Source of the DNA: JANWHZ01 sp035758575
GTDB taxonomy: Bacteria; Patescibacteriota; Saccharimonadia; Saccharimonadales; UBA4665
DNA: 64,000 bases
Assembly (NCBI GenBank): GCA_035758575.1
Contig: DASTXH010000066.1
Coordinates: forward strand, 1-64,000
Direction of reading: 5' to 3'
Part shown: positions 15,847 through 23,392 of the stretch, piece by piece
Layout: each line of letters opens with the position of its first letter
Numbering within the stretch: the stretch's first letter is position 1
Translations under genes and position numbers: made by a program
Notes under the pieces: generated by a model
Seen by the model: the letters and a program-made list of their open reading frames with translations, nothing else
Database searches by the model: none
What the model was told of the DNA's origin: nothing

Positions 15847-16680
15847 TTACTTCCTCTTGGCCTCATGGCGGCTTTTAACAATAAACTTGGTAGTAGACTT
15901 ACGGCGACGGGTCTTGTAGCCCAACGTCGGTTTGCCCCATGGTGTGCGAGGATGATCGCCACCTTTACCAACACCTTCACCACCACCGTGTGGGTGGTCG
16001 ACCGGGTTCATGACCATACCGCGGACACTTGGGCGCTTGCCCAGGTGACGGCTGCGGCCGGCCTTACCAATCTTGACGTTTTGGTGCTGTTCGTTGCCGA
16101 TGGTGCCGATGCTGGCAGTACAGTCTAGGCGGAAGAGCCGGACTTCACCGCTAGGCAAACGTACCTGGGCGTAGCCGCCCTCCTTGGCCATCAGCTGAGC
16201 GCCGTTGCCTGCAGAGCGAACGATCTGAGCACCTTTGCCAGGATACAGCTCGATAGCGTGGATGGCGCTACCGACGGGAATGCTGCTGAGTGGCAGGCGG
16301 TTGCCGGTTTCGATAGCAGCTTCTTCACCGCTGTGGATCTTCTGGCCCACGCGCATACCGTTAGCGGCCAGGATATAGTGGTAGGTGCCGTTCTGCTCCT
16401 TGATGCGGGCAATGCGGGCGCTACGGTTTGGATCGTACTCGATGTGTTCAATAATAGCCTCGGTACCAGGTGCAAGACGGAAGTTTACCAGGCGGTAGAA
16501 CTTGTGCGCACCGCCACCCTGATGGCGGGTCGTGATGCGGCCCTGGTTGTTGCGGCCACTGCCACGGCGCTTGGCAGCCAGCAGTGAGCGTACTGGACGC
16601 TTCGTGGTGATGCCCTCAAAGTTCTGAGTAGTCATGCCGCGGCGGCCAGGCGTCGTGGGGTTGTATTCTTTAATAGCCAT
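15847..16680 (-). CDS. rplB: 50S ribosomal protein L2
   Basis: 277 residues, standard. The basic N-terminus (IKEYNPTTPGRRGMTTQNFE), the KRRGSGRNNQGRITTRHQGG block, and the peptidyl-transferase-proximal VRGMVMNPVDHPHGGGEG with the conserved His are all present. One-base overlap with rplW. Confidence 0.99.
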   Translation of the reverse strand: MAIKEYNPTTPGRRGMTTQNFEGITTKRPVRSLLAAKRRGSGRNNQGRITTRHQGGGAHKFYRLVNFRLAPGTEAIIEHIEYDPNRSARIARIKEQNGTYHYILAANGMRVGQKIHSGEEAAIETGNRLPLSSIPVGSAIHAIELYPGKGAQIVRSAGNGAQLMAKEGGYAQVRLPSGEVRLFRLDCTASIGTIGNEQHQNVKIGKAGRSRHLGKRPSVRGMVMNPVDHPHGGGEGVGKGGDHPRTPWGKPTLGYKTRRRKSTTKFIVKSRHEAKRK

Positions 16681-17141
16681 TACTTATCACCTTGCTTCTT
16701 AAACATGCGCAGGCCACGACCCGTCGACTTTGCAGCCTTGGCTGCTGGAGCGGTGGTCTTAGCGGCTTTTGCCTGTAATTTGGCAATCAGCTTGTCGGCC
16801 TGTTCCTGAGCTGCATCTTCCTGCTTTTGCGCTTCCTCTACGGCTGCGAAAATAGGCAGGCTAGCACCCTTCACAAGCTTGACATAGGCTTTCTTTACAT
16901 CGCTGCGGCTGCCGGCGATACCACGGCGGCGGCCTGTGATGGAAACGGTGGCCTTCTGCTTGCCTTTGACATTTACAATATTGACGCTTTCTACTTTGAC
17001 GCTGAACTGAGCAGCAACTGCACGAGCAATATCGTGCTTGTTGGCATCAGAGGCAACTTCAAATACGTAGGTGCGGTTTTCCTGAGACTGAGCGTAGGTC
17101 TGTTCGCTCAGGCGAGGCTTCAGTACTACTACCTTGCTCAT
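16680..17141 (-). CDS. rplW: 50S ribosomal protein L23
   Basis: 153 residues, clearly longer than the usual 95-100 because of an Ala/Lys/Gln-rich C-terminal extension (about 110-153). The core shows VVVLKPRLSEQTYAQSQENR, YVFEVASDANKHDIARAVAA and RRRGIAGSRSDVKKAYVKLV. L23 is the docking site of trigger factor and SRP at the tunnel exit; the tail may add contacts there. One-base overlaps with rplB and rplD. Confidence 0.96.
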   Translation of the reverse strand: MSKVVVLKPRLSEQTYAQSQENRTYVFEVASDANKHDIARAVAAQFSVKVESVNIVNVKGKQKATVSITGRRRGIAGSRSDVKKAYVKLVKGASLPIFAAVEEAQKQEDAAQEQADKLIAKLQAKAAKTTAPAAKAAKSTGRGLRMFKKQGDK

Positions 17142-17797
17142 TACTGTTCACCTCCCTTAGCGGTGTCGCCAAGCCAGGCAACAACCTGCTCAAGCGCTGC
17201 CTTGGTGACGACAATAGTGTCGGCGTTCAGCAGATCATAGACGTTCAGGTAGCGGCCATTCACCAACTTTACGTTCTGCAGGTTGCGGCTGGCGCGCAAC
17301 AGCTCGTCGGTTTTGGCTTCAACGACCAAAAGTGTGGAGCGGGTTGCGCCGACTTTGGCAAGCAGGCCTGCAAGTGCCGACGTCTTAGCATCTTTTACTT
17401 TCAGGTCTTCCAGAACTACAATGCGCTTTTCGTCTGCGGCCAGGCTCAGAGCTTGGCGAAGGGCCAGGCGTTTTGCCTTAACGTTGACATGCTTGGTGTA
17501 GTTTTCGTTGCCGGTTGGTCCAAATACGATACCACCGCCACGCCAAATAGGGTTACGGCTGGAGCCGAACCGCGCGCGGCCAGTACCTTTCTGGCGCCAG
17601 GGCTTTTTACCACCGCCACTTACTTCGCCACGGGTTTTGGTTGTGGCAAGGCTGAGGCGGCCATTCCCGAGGTAAGCCACATAGGCTTCCTTCAGGAGCG
17701 TATGGTTGCTTGGCATCACTTCAAACACCTGCTTGTCCAGCTTGGTGGTTGCAGCGGCCTTGGCACCCGTACTCGTATAGGTAAGAGCAGTTGCCAT
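17141..17797 (-). CDS. rplD: 50S ribosomal protein L4
   Basis: 218 residues, standard. The tunnel loop is clear: TKTRGEVSGGGKKPWRQKGT followed by GRARFGSSRNPIWRGGGIVF. The end LNADTIVVTKAALEQVVAWL matches the family. In gammaproteobacteria L4 represses the S10 operon through its leader; the structured leader at 18482-18535 makes a similar loop worth testing. Confidence 0.98.
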   Translation of the reverse strand: MATALTYTSTGAKAAATTKLDKQVFEVMPSNHTLLKEAYVAYLGNGRLSLATTKTRGEVSGGGKKPWRQKGTGRARFGSSRNPIWRGGGIVFGPTGNENYTKHVNVKAKRLALRQALSLAADEKRIVVLEDLKVKDAKTSALAGLLAKVGATRSTLLVVEAKTDELLRASRNLQNVKLVNGRYLNVYDLLNADTIVVTKAALEQVVAWLGDTAKGGEQ

Positions 17798-18414
17798 TAC
17801 TTAGCCCCCTTAATCAAGATAATGCCTTGGCGAGGACCGGGCACCGCGCCGGCCACACCGATAATATTGCGTTCGGCATCAACTAATACTACTTTCAGGT
17901 TCTTTACGGTAACCTGTTCGTTGCCCATCTGGCCGGCCATGCGCTTACCCTTGAAGATTTTCTGAGGGTACATGGAGCCGATGGAGCCTACGCGGCGGTA
18001 GCTGCGGCCACCGTGCGTCTTGCGGCCACGCTGGAAGTTGTGGCGCTTGATCGTACCAGCCCAGCCTTTACCTTTGCTGGTACCAGTGACATCTACGACG
18101 TCACCAATTGAAAAGACCTCGAGGTTGATATCTGATCCAACCTTAAGGTCTTCAGGGGTTTCGGCTGTGCGGAACTCGCGAATAATCTTCGGGAGCTTGC
18201 CGGCAGCCTTAAAATGACCAAGCTGAGCCTTGCTGACGCGGGCTTCCTTGGTTTCTTCAAACCCAACTTGCACGGCGCTGTAGCCATCAGTTTCCTGAGA
18301 CTTCACCTGCGTGACGACGTTGGGACTAGCGGAAAGCAGGGTGACAGCAGTAACAGTACCGTCATCGCTGATGGCGCTGGTCATGCCGACCTTCCTGGTA
18401 ATAAGTGCTTTCAT
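17797..18414 (-). CDS. rplC: 50S ribosomal protein L3
   Basis: 205 residues, standard. MKALITRKVGMTSAISDDGT, VVDVTGTSKGKGWAGTIKRH, RGRKTHGGRSYRRVGSIGSM and GKRMAGQMGNEQVTVKNLKV are diagnostic. First gene of the long cluster. In most bacteria rpsJ precedes it; here the promoter lies directly upstream and rpsJ is separate at 19706-20032. Confidence 0.99.
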   Translation of the reverse strand: MKALITRKVGMTSAISDDGTVTAVTLLSASPNVVTQVKSQETDGYSAVQVGFEETKEARVSKAQLGHFKAAGKLPKIIREFRTAETPEDLKVGSDINLEVFSIGDVVDVTGTSKGKGWAGTIKRHNFQRGRKTHGGRSYRRVGSIGSMYPQKIFKGKRMAGQMGNEQVTVKNLKVVLVDAERNIIGVAGAVPGPRQGIILIKGAK

Positions 18415-18481
18415 AGTTACCTCTAATTAGTATTGTTGATGATTGTCCCGTCCACCGAGGGACGAGCGGTGCATAAAAATG

Positions 18482-18535
18482 CTTGGTGATAAGTGGTTTC
18501 TACCTCTGTTAGGAAGACCTATCTCACACACCAAG
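18482..18535 (-). promoter_or_regulatory. Structured 5' leader of the rplC cluster
   Basis: On the transcribed strand CTTGGTG (18535-18529) pairs with CACCAAG (18488-18482). The enclosed 40 bases contain two further small stems, TAGG-TCTT-CCTA and GGT-AGAA-ACC, giving a three-way junction shape. A third stem (GTCCC/GGGAC) lies further down towards rplC. The layout suits autoregulation by a ribosomal protein, but the sequence matches no leader I know. Confidence 0.55.
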
Positions 18536-18558
18536 AACTATCGTTTATGACTGCCATA

Positions 18559-18588
18559 AGCATAGCACGACAGGCTAACCCCTGTCAA
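18559..18588 (-). promoter_or_regulatory. Promoter of the rplC-rpsI ribosomal cluster
   Basis: Perfect -35 TTGACA (18588-18583), 18-base spacer, -10 TATGCT (18564-18559) on the minus strand. The start would be near 18552, leaving a leader of about 140 nt before rplC. The strong -35 fits a highly expressed operon. Confidence 0.85.
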
Positions 18589-18610
18589 TGTGTTGCAAAT
18601 AATACGGCAT

Positions 18611-18898
18611 TTACCACGTTATATACACGCCGGCTTGTGTCCAGAAGCCGACCAGCATTGCCACAAGAAGTACCGCGTACTCGACCTTGCGGTCAATCTT
18701 GAAATGGTCATGCATCGCAAAGAGCACGCCTATAGCGGCTCCAATAGGTAGCGGGATCTGTGTGGAACCGGACGGGCTCTGCACATGCAGCCACAACGTG
18801 CCGATGATGAGATATAGCACAATCTTGAGGAGGTAGACGCTATCCAGCTGTACGGTCTTTGTTGTGCGGGTTTTGCCCGCTTTTTGTTTTATCGCCAT
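18611..18898 (-). CDS. Small membrane protein, unknown
   Basis: 95 residues from ATG at 18898 (the frame is open further up, but that part is Cys/Arg-rich and unlike protein). A basic start (MAIKQKAGKTRTTKT), then three hydrophobic stretches: VYLLKIVLYLIIGTLWLHV, IPLPIGAAIGVLFAM and YAVLLVAMLVGFWTQAGVYI, with HDHFKIDRKVE between the last two. No family recognised. It sits between the HAD gene and the rplC promoter, an unusual spot, since this is where rpsJ-rplC would be contiguous. Shine-Dalgarno weak. Confidence 0.7.
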   Translation of the reverse strand: MAIKQKAGKTRTTKTVQLDSVYLLKIVLYLIIGTLWLHVQSPSGSTQIPLPIGAAIGVLFAMHDHFKIDRKVEYAVLLVAMLVGFWTQAGVYITW

Positions 18899-18951
18899 AG
18901 GTACTATTAAACAGCACGGCTGGCAGCAGAACAAATGCAGTTTATAGCATT

Positions 18952-19629
18952 TTATGCTTTTTGCAGACTGCGTCCGGCAATTCGCTGTATGGCATGCGGC
19001 ACATCGGCAAAACGCATCACAAAATGATCGGCGCCCCACGGCTCAAAATCAGCAGGCATGCGTAGTCCGCTCTCGAGGGAAGCCACAAAGTACAATCCGG
19101 CCTGCTTGGATGCTGCTGCATCACTCGGCGAGTCGCCAACGTACACACATTCTTCTGGGATAAGGCCGTGCGTCGTGAGCACTTTATCGAACACGCGCGG
19201 ATCGGGCTTATGATAGTCGAGTGTCTCGTGGTAATAGATGGCGGCCAGGCGCTGCATCAACTCATGCTCGGGCGATAAGATGTGGCGCAGCTCATCCTCT
19301 ATACGCGAAGTTACGATATATAGATCTATGCCGGCCTCGCGAAGAGTGTCTAGGGCCGCCATGTTACTGCGCGGGATGGCATCGATCTTGCCCTCTGCGG
19401 CCCACTTCGGAAACAGATCATGGACAATGGCATGAAATGCCGCTACGTCTACGCCCGGCGACCGCGTGGGTATGGCATGCAGCATAGGTTGGCCCCACGT
19501 GGCTTTGTGTATCTCACGCGTCTGGGGCGGTCGTCCTAAGCGGCGCAATACCTCATTTTCAAACGCAAAGCCCGCCTCTTCCGTGGGGCAAAGCGTATCA
19601 TCAAAATCTACTAAAACAGCCTTTACCAT
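18952..19629 (-). CDS. HAD-superfamily hydrolase (phosphatase-like)
   Basis: 225 residues from ATG at 19629, which has GGAG upstream; ten extra upstream codons in frame look untranslated. HAD motif I is VLVDFDDTLCPT (nucleophile Asp9 and Asp11 in DFDDT), a cap domain follows, motif II is the Thr/Ser in LYIVTSR, motif III the Lys in YHKPDPRVFDKV and motif IV VYVGDSPSDAAASKQAG. This is the phosphoglycolate phosphatase/beta-phosphoglucomutase type of fold, acting on small phosphates; the substrate cannot be told. It follows the rpsJ terminator directly. Confidence 0.92.
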   Translation of the reverse strand: MVKAVLVDFDDTLCPTEEAGFAFENEVLRRLGRPPQTREIHKATWGQPMLHAIPTRSPGVDVAAFHAIVHDLFPKWAAEGKIDAIPRSNMAALDTLREAGIDLYIVTSRIEDELRHILSPEHELMQRLAAIYYHETLDYHKPDPRVFDKVLTTHGLIPEECVYVGDSPSDAAASKQAGLYFVASLESGLRMPADFEPWGADHFVMRFADVPHAIQRIAGRSLQKA

Positions 19630-19658
19630 GGTGATTCTCCAAGAAAAATGAAAAAACA

Positions 19659-19686
19659 AAAAACCGCCCCTCGCGGAGCGGTCTTC
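19659..19686 (-). terminator. Terminator after rpsJ
   Basis: Transcribed strand ACCGCTCC-GCGA-GGGGCGGT (one G-U pair) followed by TTTTTTG. It lies 20 bases after the rpsJ stop and just before the HAD gene's ribosome site, so rpsJ is largely a single-gene transcript. Confidence 0.9.
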
Positions 19687-19705
19687 CGTGGCTCAAAACC
19701 AATTG

Positions 19706-20032
19706 TTACATCTTTATTTCAACGTCGCAGCCAGCGGGCAGGCTCAGATTCATGAGGCTATCGATGGTCTTTGGCGTCGGTTCGAACACGTCAATCAGGC
19801 GCTTGTGCGTGCGCATTTCAAACTGCTCACGACCCTTTTTGTAGACGTGCGGGCTTTTTACGACTGTAAAGGTACTGCGGTGGGTTGGCAGTGGAATCGG
19901 CCCTGCCAGGCTGGCGCCGGTGCGTAGTGCGGTGTCGACAATCTGCTTGGCGGCTTGGTCGATAACGCGGTGGTCATAGGCCTTGAGGCGAATGCGAATG
20001 CGCTGCTTCGTCTCGGTCTTTGGCTCGGTCAT
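19706..20032 (-). CDS. rpsJ: 30S ribosomal protein S10
   Basis: 108 residues, standard. RIRIRLKAYDHRVIDQAAKQ, GPIPLPTHRSTFTVVKSPHV, KKGREQFEMRTHKRLIDVFE and the end LSLPAGCDVEIKM are canonical. In most bacteria it heads the S10 operon or follows tuf. Here it is alone between its own leader hairpin and a terminator, separated from rplC by a HAD gene and a membrane protein gene. Confidence 0.99.
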   Translation of the reverse strand: MTEPKTETKQRIRIRLKAYDHRVIDQAAKQIVDTALRTGASLAGPIPLPTHRSTFTVVKSPHVYKKGREQFEMRTHKRLIDVFEPTPKTIDSLMNLSLPAGCDVEIKM

Positions 20033-20050
20033 GTGAACTCCTTATGTGCA

Positions 20051-20096
20051 ATGCCGTAATCTTGGTCGAGAGTGGCTACCGCCAAGTTCTCGGCAT
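20051..20096 (-). promoter_or_regulatory. Nested hairpin in the rpsJ leader
   Basis: ATGCCG (20096-20091 read on minus) pairs with CGGCAT (20056-20051). Inside, CTTGG pairs with CCAAG, and inside that GGC-GGTA-GCC forms a tip. The structure lies 20 bases before the rpsJ start and could regulate it. Confidence 0.5.
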
Positions 20097-20183
20097 AATT
20101 AATTTGGTATGCAAATAATACTACACCATTCCCCCTAAAAAGTGAAGCACTTCCGACATATAACCGAGGCGCATCATTTAAAC

Positions 20184-20212
20184 TTTACTTGTGGTGCGGC
20201 TTTGTCTAAAAT
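20184..20212 (+). promoter_or_regulatory. Promoter of the nucleotidyltransferase gene
   Basis: TTTACT (20184-20189), 17-base spacer, TAAAAT (20207-20212). A transcript would begin near 20219, which supports ATG 20244 as start and argues against the upstream GTG at 20142. Confidence 0.65.
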
Positions 20213-20243
20213 CTTGTTTTTAAGGCTTAGCAGCAAAGCAGTT

Positions 20244-21146
20244 ATGGCAAGAATACTTACCCCTGAAGAAATCTCCCAGGGGCATATCCCAGACAGCAGT
20301 GCGCCATACCATGCGGCACGCTATATTGTCGAACATGCCATTATTGAGGGCGAATCATACGGAGTTGCCTCTGGAATGGTGTTTGGTTCTGTGGCTATGG
20401 GCACAGCAGATAGGCTGAGTGATGTTGATGTACTGTTTACGTACGGCAGCACACAAGCCCGTACTGCCCTACCACTTATTGGCCGCGTCATTCGTAAGGC
20501 GTCTGTACAATACGACGTACCAATCGAAGAGCTTGCATATGCCGAAGGCACATTAACGCCACGGCATCGCGGCATCGATCCTTTCTTAGCCGGGCATTGG
20601 GCTGAGATAGAGCGGCGCTATCCTGAACAATGGTGCTTCCGGAGCCCACTCAAGGATTGGGTATATGATGTATCTGCCTCAGGCGAACAAGCTGACGGTG
20701 TACGCACTATCATCCTCAGATATCTAACAACCAAAATGGACATATATGGCTATGGCATGATGAAGCAAGACAGGCCCGACTACCGAAAGATGCAGAAAGC
20801 GTTGGAGCTGCCACGTTCGCTTGGTAGAAAAATGTTAGCCCTGATTAACGCTGATGACGACTTTCATATGCGAGCCTCCTTCGAGAAAGATTGGACCCAG
20901 AGCGAAACTAGGCGTTGGCTAGCTTCGCTCGGTGCGCCTGCGCGCCCTGCTTTGGTACAATTTGACCACCTGATTCATAGCAGGGCTTACTATGACGAGT
21001 GCCTTACGGACGTATTGGAAGGCGCGATTTCCGTAGAACAATACGGCGGCTGGCTCCGGGATAATTATTTTTCGTGCTGCAGCGCCGCATATGGTGTTTG
21101 CTCATTTTGCAGAGCGTTGCTTGAGGCACCCGAAGAAGACGCCTAA
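20244..21146 (+). CDS. Nucleotidyltransferase-domain protein
   Basis: 300 residues from ATG 20244. Polymerase-beta-type nucleotidyltransferase signature GMVFGSVAMGTADRLSDVDV (GS…SDVD, the two metal-binding Asp) at about residues 45-64, followed by VLFTY. The rest (VRTIILRYLTTKMDIYGYGM and a Cys-bearing C-terminus, YFSCCSAAYGVCSFCRALL) resembles none I can name. Stand-alone proteins of this type include aminoglycoside/lincosamide nucleotidyltransferases and MNT-type antitoxins. The next gene is an APH-fold kinase, so a small-molecule modification pair is possible. It lies in an island between rpsJ and tuf. Substrate unknown. Confidence 0.8.
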   Translation: MARILTPEEISQGHIPDSSAPYHAARYIVEHAIIEGESYGVASGMVFGSVAMGTADRLSDVDVLFTYGSTQARTALPLIGRVIRKASVQYDVPIEELAYAEGTLTPRHRGIDPFLAGHWAEIERRYPEQWCFRSPLKDWVYDVSASGEQADGVRTIILRYLTTKMDIYGYGMMKQDRPDYRKMQKALELPRSLGRKMLALINADDDFHMRASFEKDWTQSETRRWLASLGAPARPALVQFDHLIHSRAYYDECLTDVLEGAISVEQYGGWLRDNYFSCCSAAYGVCSFCRALLEAPEEDA

Positions 21147-21160
21147 AGCGCTCCGGTTAT

Positions 21161-22255
21161 ATGGAATACCCTACAGAATTCCCTACATTTGAGATCGTTG
21201 AGCCGCTACAGACGATTCCGACGTTAGGATCGACTGTCGCGCAGAAGTCGGTCATTATGCTGGGAGGCCGTATCGTCAACGCCTTCGTGAAGTCCGGCGT
21301 AACTCCTGTCGCCGTTGAGAAAATACGCAACCAGTCCACTAGCCAGGAGGCACTAAATCTCATCGGCACGAAGGGGAAGCCGAGCTTTAGGGCCCCCGAC
21401 GTATACGGGCTCAACCCAAATGGCGACCTTGCTACGGAATGGATCGACACAGAGCCGCTAAGCGAGGTGAAAGACGTGCAGTATACCGGCAGAGTTTTAG
21501 GCCGCATACTCGCCACATTCGACAAGTACGCGGAACGTTCCATCTCCCCTCCTCAATTTGGCTTACGGGAAACGCACGATGCTTACGTCACCTCCTTGCG
21601 CGAACGTATATGGAATCGGCTCGACCTAGGGCACATAAATAAAGGTGAGGCTGCGCTGTACTGCCGCTCGATCGAACGCTTAAACGCTGCGTACGAATCA
21701 CTGGCAAGTGTTGTGCAGCATGGTGACCTCAGGCCCGACCATATTTACCCGGATCCTACCGATAAGTGCGGATATGTAATTATCGACTCGGAACTTATGA
21801 GAGGAATATGGCCACGATTCTACGACCTAGGCAAGTCCCTGGCGCGATATGCCATTACACACCCAAATCCAACACTTGGAACCGCTGTACTACAGGAGTT
21901 TTTGGCCGCATCAGGAGCTGATCCTGAGGTCGTATTACTATCGCTCAAAGGTATACTTGCGGCAAGAGCGCTGGCATTCGGCCTATTTCCCATACATGAT
22001 CTCCGTCCAGTATCACGTCGCATGGCTGCTAATTTTCGCAAACGATCCAACGTCTTGCTGGAGAGTTTATCAACCGTTAACGATATGCAGCATCTTGTAT
22101 GGCTGATAAATGCTACAGCTAACCGAACGGACTTGGAGAGCGAAATCGCTGACACTGCATATCATTTTTCCGAAAGACTAACATTAAGAATGTTAGATAG
22201 CGTACGCCCAGGCTATCAAAGATTTCGTGAGTCAGAACCCTGCAACGTCCTGTAG
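21161..22255 (+). CDS. APH-fold phosphotransferase (aminoglycoside/choline kinase-like)
   Basis: 364 residues, ATG 21161, 14 bases after the previous stop, so the two are one transcript. The catalytic loop VVQHGDLRPDHIYPDP (HGDxxxxH/N pattern, catalytic Asp) and the metal-binding VIIDSELMRGIWPRFYDLGK follow about 20 residues later, as in APH/choline kinase proteins. The N-lobe is poorly conserved. It could phosphorylate an antibiotic, a sugar or a lipid headgroup; the sequence does not decide. The base composition reads less GC-rich than the ribosomal genes around it, which fits transfer, but this was judged by eye. Its last 40 bases overlap the convergent glycosyltransferase. Confidence 0.8.
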   Translation: MEYPTEFPTFEIVEPLQTIPTLGSTVAQKSVIMLGGRIVNAFVKSGVTPVAVEKIRNQSTSQEALNLIGTKGKPSFRAPDVYGLNPNGDLATEWIDTEPLSEVKDVQYTGRVLGRILATFDKYAERSISPPQFGLRETHDAYVTSLRERIWNRLDLGHINKGEAALYCRSIERLNAAYESLASVVQHGDLRPDHIYPDPTDKCGYVIIDSELMRGIWPRFYDLGKSLARYAITHPNPTLGTAVLQEFLAASGADPEVVLLSLKGILAARALAFGLFPIHDLRPVSRRMAANFRKRSNVLLESLSTVNDMQHLVWLINATANRTDLESEIADTAYHFSERLTLRMLDSVRPGYQRFRESEPCNVL

Positions 22256-23268
22256 AGGTCGTTAAACAGTCGTGCTGACTTCTCAATCGAAAAATTCGAC
22301 GCGATGTGTTCGCGACAATCTTTTGGCTTCAACGCATCGAGCTTTCTAATCGCCTTAACGGCTTGTGCAATGTCCTCCACGATATATCCGGTTTTAGCGT
22401 CAACGACCAGCTCAGGTACTGCGCCACGGTTAAAAGCTACTACAGGCGTGCCTACGGCCATAGCTTCCGCCATGACACCCCCAAATGGTTCCTCCCACTT
22501 GATAGGAAAAAGCATTGCTCGAGCTTTCTTTAGTAAGTCGTTTCGCCCTCTATCGTCTACCTCACCCAGAAAAGTAACGTGTGCAGATTTGTCCATGAGC
22601 GGCTTAGCAACCTCGATATAGAACTGTTGGTCGCGGTATTTAACGTGCGCTGCGACCAACAGCCGCATGCCACATCTTCTGCTAATCTCTATCGCTTCTA
22701 CAATACCCTTCTTGTCTGTAATTGTCCCTACGAACGCAAGGTAGTCTTCCTTCTTCTCGGTGTATGGGAACTGCTTAAGATCAAGGCCCTGATGGATCAC
22801 TGAGGCTTTTTTTATCCATGGATACTGGCGGCGATGCTGATGGCTAACGAATGTAAATGTTACATATGGCTCCGCCAGCTGCGTTAGACGCTGCACTGCC
22901 ATGTCAGGGTGTGTGTAGAAGGTGAAGACGCTCTTCTGGCGTAAGAAGGGCGCTATGGCAAGATACGCATTTACTGAGTGCGCATGCACAATATCTACGG
23001 ACTCATTTTGAGCCGTCAACGCACAATGTAGTGCCTGTGCAGTCTCGACGTCCATACTCACAGGACCTTTGACACGCTCAAAACTCTCACTAAATAAGCA
23101 GCGCAACTGTACCGGCAAAGGCGCGCGCGACCCACCTGGCGCAAACAGTTTTATCTCATGTACATGCTTTTGAGCTTCAATAAGGCTGTAAAGAAAGCGC
23201 TCAATGCCGCCGTACCCTACTGGCGGTGTTGGTATCCATGGCTTCGCGAGATGCGCAATGTGTGGCAT
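22216..23268 (-). CDS. Family 4-type glycosyltransferase
   Basis: 350 residues from ATG 23268 (GGAG ten bases upstream; an in-frame TTG at 23274 is possible). GT-B fold: the N-terminal PPVGYGGIERFLYSLIEAQ block, IVHAHSVNAYLAIAPFL, and the C-terminal donor site EEPFGGVMAEAMAVGTPVVA followed by GAVPELV, with the family's catalytic Glu pair (EPFGGVMAE). Such enzymes add a hexose from a nucleotide sugar to a lipid or polysaccharide. No signal or membrane segment. It ends tail-to-tail, overlapping the kinase gene by 40 bases; its acceptor is unknown. Confidence 0.92.
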   Translation of the reverse strand: MPHIAHLAKPWIPTPPVGYGGIERFLYSLIEAQKHVHEIKLFAPGGSRAPLPVQLRCLFSESFERVKGPVSMDVETAQALHCALTAQNESVDIVHAHSVNAYLAIAPFLRQKSVFTFYTHPDMAVQRLTQLAEPYVTFTFVSHQHRRQYPWIKKASVIHQGLDLKQFPYTEKKEDYLAFVGTITDKKGIVEAIEISRRCGMRLLVAAHVKYRDQQFYIEVAKPLMDKSAHVTFLGEVDDRGRNDLLKKARAMLFPIKWEEPFGGVMAEAMAVGTPVVAFNRGAVPELVVDAKTGYIVEDIAQAVKAIRKLDALKPKDCREHIASNFSIEKSARLFNDLYRTLQGSDSRNL

Positions 23269-23334
23269 AGTCAATCGTCTCCATTAGTTATTTGCTATAC
23301 CCTGGTGCTGAAGTAGGAATTAATGTAATAACAG

Positions 23335-23372
23335 AAAAGAGCGCTCTTTTTAGAGTAGAGCGCTCTTTTTTT
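23335..23372. terminator. Terminator after tuf
   Basis: AAAAGAGCGCTC (23335-23346) and GAGCGCTCTTTT (23358-23369) pair over an 11-base loop, with T- and A-tracts on both sides. It ends tuf (stop 23393) on the minus strand. Confidence 0.9.
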
Positions 23373-23392
23373 GCTTTGCGGTTTCCTGGTGG

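Noticed and set aside
18899..19039. Upstream extension of the small membrane protein (142-codon version)
   Set aside because: The extra part overlaps the HAD gene end, is rich in Cys/Arg and precedes the clear MAIKQKAGK start.
20142..20243. GTG start at 20142 for the nucleotidyltransferase
   Set aside because: A promoter with its -10 at 20207-20212 lies downstream of it, and the extra 34 residues do not look conserved.
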